NCBI GenBank assembly: GCA_947259185.1
Contig: CAMYKT010000024.1
Coordinates: 1-25,649 of the forward strand
Length of the DNA: 25,649 nt
DNA from: an uncultured Methanobacteriaceae archaeon
GTDB lineage: Archaea > Methanobacteriota > Methanobacteria > Methanobacteriales > Methanobacteriaceae
Direction: 5' to 3'
Numbering within the stretch: the first letter of the stretch is position 1; each line of letters begins with the position of its first letter. Below, piece after piece: positions 15,292-21,734 of the stretch. A program made the position numbers and the translations under genes. Under the pieces are notes generated by a model. That model saw nothing but the letters and a program-made list of their open reading frames with translations, was not told where the DNA came from and searched no databases.

Positions 15292-15654
15292 ATGGCCAAT
15301 CAAAGTTCCACTTTTGCAGTTTTCATGAGTATTGTTGCAGGAATTATTCTTTCGATTTTTTTAGATGCGATATTCACCTTTACTTTTACTGGATTTTTAG
15401 CCACCTATCTTACCAATTATGAAGAAAGGAGTACCGCAGTAGGTTTAATTGCTTCTTTGATTTTAGGAGTTTTATTCTTCTCATATGGATTTATAGTAAA
15501 TCCAGAATTACCATCACGAATTTCAGGACTTGTAAATTTTGATTTTGGTGGTTTTTTAGTAGGATTGGCATTAATATGTTTATTGAGCATGGCCCTGGGC
15601 GCCCTGGGAGGATATATAGCAACTAAAGTTGCCAGAGATGGTCCTGGTAATTAA
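15292..15654 (+). CDS. Small integral membrane protein of unknown function
   Basis: The 120-residue protein has four hydrophobic segments, at about 9-30 (VFMSIVAGIILSIFLDAIF), 48-68, 83-100 and 95-112. The last part is glycine- and alanine-rich (SMALGALGGYIATKVA). The pattern resembles small archaeal membrane families of the DUF5518 type, but that assignment is a guess. Residues 38-48 (ATYLTNYEERS) form the main polar loop. It has its own promoter and lies 56 nt before tyrA on the same strand, so the two may be co-transcribed. No function can be read from the sequence. Confidence 0.7.
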   Translation: MANQSSTFAVFMSIVAGIILSIFLDAIFTFTFTGFLATYLTNYEERSTAVGLIASLILGVLFFSYGFIVNPELPSRISGLVNFDFGGFLVGLALICLLSMALGALGGYIATKVARDGPGN

Positions 15655-15710
15655 CATCATATAAACTATTTAATTGCAGGATTATAATATATTATTAAAT
15701 TGTGATAAAA

Positions 15711-17015
15711 ATGAAGATTGCGATTATAGGCGGTACCAGGGGGCTGGGAAAGTGGATAGCCAGGTATTTAAAATCAAAAAAGTTTGAAGTAGTTATTACC
15801 AGCCGTGATTCTGATTCCGGAAGTAAAATTGCCCGTAAAATAGGTGTGGAATATTGCCCGGATAATAAAAAAGCAGCTTCTCAGAGTAAGGTGGTGATTA
15901 TTGCAGTACCTATAGAACACACTGAATACGTACTCAGGGAAGTGGCCCCTTCCATGACAAAAGGTTCCCTGCTTATGGATGTTACTTCAGTTAAAGAAAC
16001 CCCCTCCTATTTAATGCAGGAATTAACCAAAGAAGGAGTGGACTTTCTACCAGCTCATCCCATGTTTGGCCCCCGTATTCGTTCGTTGGAAGGTCAGGTA
16101 ATTGTTTTAACCCCCTTACAAAAAAATGAGTGGTTTAGAAGGGTTTTAAATTTCCTTGAAGATGAAAAAGTTCGGGTATTAGTTACCACCCCTGAAAAGC
16201 ATGATGAAATGATGAGTGTGGTGCAGGTGCTAACTCATTTTGCTTATATTTCTATTGCTTCTACTATTGAGCAGATGGAAGTTGATGTGAAAGAATCGCG
16301 GAAATTTGCCAGTCCTATCTATAATTTAATGGTGGATACCATATCACGGATAGTGGCCCAAAACCCTTATCTGGCTTACTCCATCCAGACACAAAATCAT
16401 TACGCGGATAAAGCTCGCAGTGCATTTATAAAAACTGTTCAGGATTTAGAAAAGGACCTGAATGTTAAAAACCAGGATAAATTTGTTGAAGCTATGAGTT
16501 CAGCTGCTAAAAACCTTAATGATTTGGAAGCCGCTCTTGGAAGATCAGATAAAGCCATATCTGCTTTAAATCAAGAAATAATTAGATTAAAAAAATCAAT
16601 TGGTAAAGAGGTAGGATTAAGACATATTTATTCCGGTAAAGTGCATATCGGTATTTTGAAATCTCTTGAACCTGATTTTCTCATTTTAAAAATAGGAAAA
16701 CGGAATATACGGCTTAAAATTGCCAATATTGAAGTTCTTAATTCATCTCAAAGGTGGAATTGGAAAATAAATAATCTTGAGAGTAGAGAATATGATATTT
16801 CTGCAGTTTTTTCCAATTCAAGTGATTCAAAAGTCATTTGTTCAGTTTTAGAAAGATTAGATGGTATAATCAAGGTAAGGATCCTCGATACCTATCATGG
16901 CCCCCCTATTAATGAAGGGATGGTCAGCATGACTTTTCGGATTAAGGTCCTGGATATTACTAAAATCAAAGAAGTGGAAAAACTGATGAAAGGTTTTGGG
17001 GCCAAAATAAGATAG
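15711..17015 (+). CDS. tyrA: Prephenate dehydrogenase with C-terminal FDX-ACB-like domain
   Basis: TyrA oxidatively decarboxylates prephenate to 4-hydroxyphenylpyruvate for tyrosine synthesis. Residues 1-165 form the Rossmann domain, with GGTRGLGKW (7-15) and Arg32 after the second strand, suggesting NADP. AHPMFGP (115-121) and the Q-V-L-T-H-F helix (172-177) are family signatures. A helical middle (about 180-300) follows. The C-terminus (about 357-434) looks like the FDX-ACB domain of PheRS beta: REYDIS (359-364), DTYHGPPINEG (393-403), S-M-T-F-R ending in Arg410, and final GFGAKIR. Residues 300-355 resemble a small beta domain. A GTG at 15702 is in frame but belongs to the ribosome-binding sequence GTGAT, so ATG 15711 is preferred. 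Confidence 0.9.
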   Translation: MKIAIIGGTRGLGKWIARYLKSKKFEVVITSRDSDSGSKIARKIGVEYCPDNKKAASQSKVVIIAVPIEHTEYVLREVAPSMTKGSLLMDVTSVKETPSYLMQELTKEGVDFLPAHPMFGPRIRSLEGQVIVLTPLQKNEWFRRVLNFLEDEKVRVLVTTPEKHDEMMSVVQVLTHFAYISIASTIEQMEVDVKESRKFASPIYNLMVDTISRIVAQNPYLAYSIQTQNHYADKARSAFIKTVQDLEKDLNVKNQDKFVEAMSSAAKNLNDLEAALGRSDKAISALNQEIIRLKKSIGKEVGLRHIYSGKVHIGILKSLEPDFLILKIGKRNIRLKIANIEVLNSSQRWNWKINNLESREYDISAVFSNSSDSKVICSVLERLDGIIKVRILDTYHGPPINEGMVSMTFRIKVLDITKIKEVEKLMKGFGAKIR

Positions 17016-17023
17016 ATTATAGA

Positions 17024-17030
17024 TTTTTTT
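17024..17030 (+). terminator. T7 tract after tyrA
   Basis: A run of seven T residues lies 9 nt after the tyrA stop on the sense strand. It is a likely archaeal termination site separating tyrA from the strong cdc48 promoter downstream. Confidence 0.4.
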
Positions 17031-17116
17031 CTGTATAATAAGTTAAATTTCCTATTTTTATGTTATATACATCTCAGGGGTTAGTTTAAATTATAATTTT
17101 TATAACATCTTATTAA

Positions 17117-17259
17117 TAGTTACCGAAACCTTTATATATTATAAACTACTTCTTTATTATAGTAACCAAAGTTTACTAAAAGAATGGATTTAGTACAAAT
17201 AATTATTTCAAATAAAAATAATAAATAATAATCAAGTAGTAACTAAAGTGGGGTGTTTT
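17117..17259 (+). promoter_or_regulatory. cdc48 promoter with repeated 13-mer
   Basis: CCGAAACC followed by TTTATATATT (17123-17140) is the best BRE/TATA match in the window and predicts transcription start near 17161. TAGTAACCAAAGT (17160-17172) sits at that point and also forms an inverted repeat with TTACTA (17173-17178). TAGTAACTAAAGT (17237-17249), with one mismatch, covers the ribosome-binding region before ATG 17260. A third, shorter relative TAGTTACC lies at 17117-17124, next to the BRE. These look like repeated protein-binding sites. Confidence 0.55.
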
Positions 17260-19452
17260 ATGGAAAATAAAAACATGAATTTAAAAGTTGCAGAGGCTTT
17301 AGCTCAATCAGATGTAGGTCGTTCTATAGCAAGAATTGATCCAGCATGTATGGAAAGATTAGACCTTTTAGATGGAGACATAATAGAAATAGAAGGGAAA
17401 AAAATTACTGCAGCAACAGTAGTATCCTCACAATCAGATATCGGTCTGGGAATAATCAGAATAGATGGATACATGAGGAAAAATGCTGGAACATCTATTG
17501 GAGAAGAAGTGAATGTTAAAAGAGCCGATGTAAAAGAAGCAAAAAAAGTTGTACTGGCCCCAGTAGATCAAGAAATCATTATAAGAGGAGATGTAAGGTC
17601 TGCTTTTATTAACCGAGCCCTGGCACAGGGTGATATTATCGTCTCTGGTTTTAGACAACAAAAACCAGTGCGAGGAGGTCTTTTTGACGAATTTTTCCGA
17701 GAAATGGGTGAAGTTTCGCCACTAGGAGAGATAAAGCTGGCAGTTGTCTCCACCAAACCCGCCGGAGTAGTAAAAGTAACCCCCCAAAGTGATGTAGAGG
17801 TCCAGACCAGCCCGGTGGATGTATCTAAAATAGAAGGGGTGAAAAATCTGGTGGATGTGACCTACGAGGACATTGGTGGTCTCAAAGAAGAAGTGAAAAA
17901 AGTAAGGGAAATGATAGAAATCCCCTTGAAACGACCAGAACTATTTGAAAGGCTGGGAATTTCCCCACCCAAAGGTGTACTGATGCATGGACCACCTGGA
18001 ACGGGTAAAACATTACTGGCAAAAGCCGTGGCCAATGAAAGTGATGCACATTTTATAACCATCAACGGTCCGGAGATTATGAGTAAATATGTGGGTGGAT
18101 CTGAAGAGAGGTTAAGGGAGTTCTTTGAAGAAGGGGAAGAAAATGCTCCTTCCATCATATTTATTGATGAACTAGATGCTATTGCCCCAAAAAGAGAAGA
18201 AGTTAGTGGAGAGGTAGAAAGAAGAATCGTAGCCCAGTTACTGACCTTAATGGATGGCCTAAAGTCTAGAGGTCAGGTTGTGGTAATTGGTGCTACTAAC
18301 CGACCAGATGCACTGGATATGGCCTTAAGAAGACCTGGAAGATTTGATAGGGAAATAGAGATAGGGGTTCCTGATAAAGAAGAGAGGAATGAAGTCCTCC
18401 AGATACACACCAGAGGTATGCCTCTGGATGATAACGTGGATCTGGATGAGATAGCAGAGATTACCCATGGATTTGTTGGAGCAGACCTTGAATCTCTTTG
18501 TAAAGAGTCCGCCATGCGTGTTTTACGCAGAGTATTGCCCGACATAAAAGCAGATGAAGAAATTCCAAAAGAGACCTTAAAGAAGATGATTGTAAATAAA
18601 TCTGACTTTAAAGAGGCTCTTAAAGAAATTCAACCATCTGCTTTAAGAGAAGTGCTGGTTCAAGTCCCTGATATCAAATGGGATGATATTGGAGGTCTTC
18701 AAAGTGCCAAACAGGAACTACAAGAAGCCGTGGAATGGCCCCTTAAGTACCCTGAAAGCTTTGAAAAGTTTGGAGTGCGTCCACCTAAAGGAGTTCTAAT
18801 TTACGGTTCCCCTGGAACGGGTAAAACATTACTGGCAAAAGCCGTGGCCAATGAAAGTCAATCCAATTTCATAGCAGTTAAAGGCCCAGAACTACTTTCT
18901 AAATGGGTAGGTGAATCTGAAAAAGGTGTCAGGGAAGTATTCCGTAAGGCCAGACAAACCGCCCCTACCGTCATATTCTTTGATGAAATAGACTCCATCG
19001 CCTCCACCCGTAGTGGTTCCAGTTCAGATTCTGGAGTGACTCAAAGGGTGGTGAATCAGTTACTAACGGAAATTGATGGTCTGGAAGAATTGCAGGATGT
19101 AGCAGTTGTGGCCGCTACAAATCGACCAGATATGCTTGATGCAGCACTTTTAAGACCTGGTAGGTTTGATAGGCATGTTAAAGTAGAGGATCCAGATGAA
19201 GATGCTAGGCTGGCAATTTTCAAAGTGCATACTAAAAAAATGCCTCTGGCAGATGACGTGGATATTAAAAAACTTGCCCAGAAAACAGAAGGATATGTCG
19301 GTGCAGATATTGAATCTGTATGTAGAGAAGCCGCCATGCTTACTTTAAGGGATAATTTAGAAGCGGAAACTGTTGAAATGAAATATTTCAAAAAAGCCAT
19401 GGAAAAGGTTAAGCCTAAATATGGAGAAGAAGATCTGGTGCAGTACCATTAA
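17260..19452 (+). CDS. cdc48: CDC48/p97-type AAA+ ATPase
   Basis: This hexameric unfoldase is expected to extract and unfold proteins, possibly feeding the archaeal proteasome. The 730 residues comprise the CDC48 N-terminal domain (double-psi barrel about 7-90, then the second subdomain to about 175) and two AAA modules. D1 has Walker A GPPGTGKT (244-251) and Walker B IIFIDELDAIAP. D2 has Walker A GSPGTGKT (516-523), with Ser replacing the usual Pro, and Walker B VIFFDEIDSIA. Both second regions of homology (N-R-P-D ... R-R-P-G-R-F-D-R) are intact. The C-terminus ends LVQYH, recalling a weak HbYX-type proteasome motif. GTG 17248 is in frame upstream, but GGGGTG before ATG 17260 fits a ribosome-binding site. 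Confidence 0.96.
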   Translation: MENKNMNLKVAEALAQSDVGRSIARIDPACMERLDLLDGDIIEIEGKKITAATVVSSQSDIGLGIIRIDGYMRKNAGTSIGEEVNVKRADVKEAKKVVLAPVDQEIIIRGDVRSAFINRALAQGDIIVSGFRQQKPVRGGLFDEFFREMGEVSPLGEIKLAVVSTKPAGVVKVTPQSDVEVQTSPVDVSKIEGVKNLVDVTYEDIGGLKEEVKKVREMIEIPLKRPELFERLGISPPKGVLMHGPPGTGKTLLAKAVANESDAHFITINGPEIMSKYVGGSEERLREFFEEGEENAPSIIFIDELDAIAPKREEVSGEVERRIVAQLLTLMDGLKSRGQVVVIGATNRPDALDMALRRPGRFDREIEIGVPDKEERNEVLQIHTRGMPLDDNVDLDEIAEITHGFVGADLESLCKESAMRVLRRVLPDIKADEEIPKETLKKMIVNKSDFKEALKEIQPSALREVLVQVPDIKWDDIGGLQSAKQELQEAVEWPLKYPESFEKFGVRPPKGVLIYGSPGTGKTLLAKAVANESQSNFIAVKGPELLSKWVGESEKGVREVFRKARQTAPTVIFFDEIDSIASTRSGSSSDSGVTQRVVNQLLTEIDGLEELQDVAVVAATNRPDMLDAALLRPGRFDRHVKVEDPDEDARLAIFKVHTKKMPLADDVDIKKLAQKTEGYVGADIESVCREAAMLTLRDNLEAETVEMKYFKKAMEKVKPKYGEEDLVQYH
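17995..18042 (+). repeat. 48-nt perfect direct repeat, copy 1 (D1 Walker A of cdc48)
   Basis: Sixteen codons, from Pro246 of the D1 Walker A through A-N-E-S, are identical base for base, including third positions, to 18811-18858 in the D2 module 816 nt downstream. Flanking codons have diverged. Confidence 0.9.
18811..18858 (+). repeat. 48-nt perfect direct repeat, copy 2 (D2 Walker A of cdc48)
   Basis: This is the second copy, in the same reading frame (codons 518-533). The identity ends sharply at both sides: the preceding base is C here and A in copy 1, and the following base is C here and G in copy 1. Confidence 0.9.
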
Positions 19453-19468
19453 ATTAGTTGATTTATAA

Positions 19469-19512
19469 GAAGAGATCATTTCTTAAAATATCTCTTCATT
19501 TCTTATTTTTTA
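19469..19512 (+). terminator. Terminator of cdc48
   Basis: GAAGAGAT (19469-19476) and ATCTCTTC (19490-19497) form a perfect 8-bp stem with a 13-nt loop. A T-rich tract containing T6 follows up to about 19512. It lies 17 nt after the cdc48 stop codon. Confidence 0.6.
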
Positions 19513-19759
19513 AAATGAGAAAAATATTGATAATTGCCTGATTAAATTTAAAATCCTATTTTTAATTATTATTTGATTAATTAACTTAATCTGCCAGATT
19601 ATTAAGAACAAAGTTATATTAATCTGACTTTTCAAAGCAGTGTATAATTAAGAAATTTTTAATAGTTATAAATTAAATAATTCAAGTTAATTAACTGTTT
19701 AAATTAATATTGTAATGATGAACATATTCACATGGTTATTGTAAATAAATGGTGATATA
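19513..19759 (+). promoter_or_regulatory. Promoter region of the ahcY operon
   Basis: This very AT-rich spacer holds no gene that I can see. AATCTG occurs three times. Two copies form the 13-bp palindrome AATCTGCCAGATT (19588-19600) and the third is at 19621-19626. TGTATAATTA (19641-19650) and GTTATAAATTA (about 19665-19675) are candidate TATA boxes. GGTGAT at 19751-19756 is the ribosome-binding site, 3 nt before the ATG. Confidence 0.4.
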
Positions 19760-21013
19760 ATGCCCTATGAAGTAAAAGACATGTCCCTGGCGCCTCAGGG
19801 TAAAAAAAAGATAAAATGGGTTCAGAATCATATGCCGGTTCTGGAGCATATTAAAAAAGAATTTGAAAAAACCCGGCCTTTTGAAGGGATTACTATTGCT
19901 TCCTGCTTACATTTAGAACCTAAAACTATAAATCTAGGCCTCACACTTCAAGCAGGAGGGGCAGAAGTAGCTATGACCGGATGTAATCCATTATCAACCC
20001 AGGATGATGCCACTGCAGCCGGTGCTGCTTTGGGATTAAATATGTATGGTTGGAGAGGGGAGAATAATGAAGAATACTATCAGAACATACACCGGGTATT
20101 AGACCACCAGCCGGACATTCTTATTGATGACGGGGCAGATATGATATTTTTGGTTCATAGAGAGCGAAGGGAACTTATTGAAAATTTAAAAGGTGCTTGT
20201 GAAGAAACCACCACAGGAATTCACCGATTAAAAGCCATGGCCAAAGATAATGCACTTGAATTTCCAGTTATGGCAGTAAATGATGCCTATACCAAATATT
20301 TGTTTGATAACAGATATGGTACCGGACAGTCCACCTTTGATTCTATTATGGGTGCTACCAACATGCTTATTGCCGGTAAAACTACCGTAGTTTGTGGATA
20401 CGGATGGTGTGGTCGTGGAATCGCCATGCGCGCCTCAGGTCTGGGAGCAAATGTAATAGTAACTGAAATTGATCCTATAAGGGCACTGGAAGCGAAGATG
20501 GATGGATTTAGAGTAATGAAAGTTTTAGAAGCAGTAAAACACGCGGATATACTGATTACTGCCACTGGAAACATTGATGTGGTCTCTGGAGAAGATTTCC
20601 AGAATATGAAAGACGGTTGCATCATGGCTAATTCCGGACACTTCAATGTGGAAATCAATCGTGATAATCTGGTGGAAATTTGCCAGTCCCATGAAAAAGT
20701 TAAAGAAGATATTGAAGAGTTTTTAATGAAGGATGGAAGACGATTTTATCTAATGGCGGAAGGTCGTCTGGTTAATTTAGCTACTGAAAAAGCTCAGGGA
20801 CACCCTGCAGAAATCATGGATCTTAGTTTCTCCATGCAAGCTCTTTCTGCAAAGTACTTGCTAGACGAGAAGGTGAGTCCAGGAGTATTAAGGGCCCCTG
20901 ATGAAATTGACCTTCATATAGCCCGGTTAAAACTTAAAGCCATGGGATTGGAGATTGATGAATTAAGTTTCCGCCAAATAGAATATTTAAACAATTGGGA
21001 TGAAGGAACCTAA
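19760..21013 (+). CDS. ahcY: Adenosylhomocysteinase family protein (S-adenosyl- or S-inosyl-L-homocysteine hydrolase)
   Basis: The enzyme hydrolyses the product of SAM-dependent methylation to homocysteine and a nucleoside, keeping methyl transfer running. The 417-residue protein shows the substrate region CNPLSTQDD, the D-D-G-A-D segment, and the NAD-binding motif VVCGYGWCGRG with TEIDPIRALEA. HPAEIMDLSF and a C-terminus lacking the lysine-tyrosine tail of eukaryotic enzymes are typical of the archaeal/Thermotoga type. In Methanocaldococcus the homologue was shown to prefer S-inosylhomocysteine, made by a separate deaminase, so the true substrate here is open. It heads a probable operon with the DUF2119 and helicase genes, with gaps of 45 and 28 nt. 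Confidence 0.93.
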   Translation: MPYEVKDMSLAPQGKKKIKWVQNHMPVLEHIKKEFEKTRPFEGITIASCLHLEPKTINLGLTLQAGGAEVAMTGCNPLSTQDDATAAGAALGLNMYGWRGENNEEYYQNIHRVLDHQPDILIDDGADMIFLVHRERRELIENLKGACEETTTGIHRLKAMAKDNALEFPVMAVNDAYTKYLFDNRYGTGQSTFDSIMGATNMLIAGKTTVVCGYGWCGRGIAMRASGLGANVIVTEIDPIRALEAKMDGFRVMKVLEAVKHADILITATGNIDVVSGEDFQNMKDGCIMANSGHFNVEINRDNLVEICQSHEKVKEDIEEFLMKDGRRFYLMAEGRLVNLATEKAQGHPAEIMDLSFSMQALSAKYLLDEKVSPGVLRAPDEIDLHIARLKLKAMGLEIDELSFRQIEYLNNWDEGT

Positions 21014-21058
21014 ATATCTTCTTTAATTAAACTTATAAAAGAATTACCGGAGACTATA

Positions 21059-21706
21059 ATGAGTTTTTTCCGCCTTATTGATAAAGGAAAGGGTCCTGTA
21101 AGGCTTTTTGTAGGTGGTGTGCATGGTAAAGAAGGTTTAACTACAATCCATGCCTTAAAAAAAATTCAAAGCGCTGATGTGAAAAAGGGAAAGCTGATAA
21201 TATACAATTGTGATGCAACTAAATACATTTCCACCCTGGATAAAGGATACTACCATACCCCCTTAGGGAAATATATAGTGGGACTGATAAGCCGTTATAA
21301 ACCCGAAATTTATGTGGAACCCCATTGCTACCGGTATGACAGTTATAATAAATTAACCGACCTCAAACGTCAGAAAACAATAGGAGTCCCCCCCTTAATA
21401 GAGCTGGAAAAAGGAGTACTAATTGGTTCAGTCTCACCCCATATACGCACCAGTTTATTTAAAAGAGAAGATGTCTGTTTAACCCTGGAAATGCCCTGTA
21501 TTTATAAAGAAAATAGTTATGAGGATTTAAGACATTCTCCTAATCTTAACTTATCACTAGAAGTATATACCAAACTATTAAAAACCCTGGCCGGTTCCAG
21601 CAATAGGAATAATCTGGAAAAAAAAATGATTAAGAAGTATCCAGAGCAGGTGGCAACGGCCCGGAAATATGCCCGTGATTTTTTTGGAGAATACCCTCCT
21701 TTTTAA
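21059..21706 (+). CDS. DUF2119 family protein, M14-like zinc hydrolase candidate
   Basis: This 215-residue protein resembles the archaeal DUF2119 family, which has no established function as far as I know. The visible pattern suggests a carboxypeptidase/aspartoacylase-like (M14) zinc site. GGVHGKEG (19-26) gives the H-x-x-E metal pair (His22, Glu25). VEPHCY provides a possible third ligand, His89. LTLEMP (141-146) supplies Glu144 where M14 enzymes keep the catalytic Glu. There is no signal peptide, so it would act in the cytoplasm. GGAG (21049-21052) precedes the ATG. It lies between ahcY and the helicase gene, probably in one transcript. The hydrolase role is inference from residue spacing only. 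Confidence 0.7.
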   Translation: MSFFRLIDKGKGPVRLFVGGVHGKEGLTTIHALKKIQSADVKKGKLIIYNCDATKYISTLDKGYYHTPLGKYIVGLISRYKPEIYVEPHCYRYDSYNKLTDLKRQKTIGVPPLIELEKGVLIGSVSPHIRTSLFKREDVCLTLEMPCIYKENSYEDLRHSPNLNLSLEVYTKLLKTLAGSSNRNNLEKKMIKKYPEQVATARKYARDFFGEYPPF

Positions 21707-21734
21707 TTTTAAAACCTGATTTTTTTTAGTAGGA

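Noticed and set aside
15702..15710. GTG 15702 as the tyrA start
   Set aside because: GTGAT here is the tail of the Shine-Dalgarno consensus; ATG 15711 directly precedes the Rossmann strand K-I-A-I-I-G-G.
17248..17259. GTG 17248 as the cdc48 start
   Set aside because: It overlaps the GGGGTG ribosome-binding sequence, and the ATG at 17260 has suitable spacing.
17434..19400. Several minus-strand open frames opposite cdc48
   Set aside because: They mirror the regular codon pattern of the AAA modules and have no start signals or recognisable domains.
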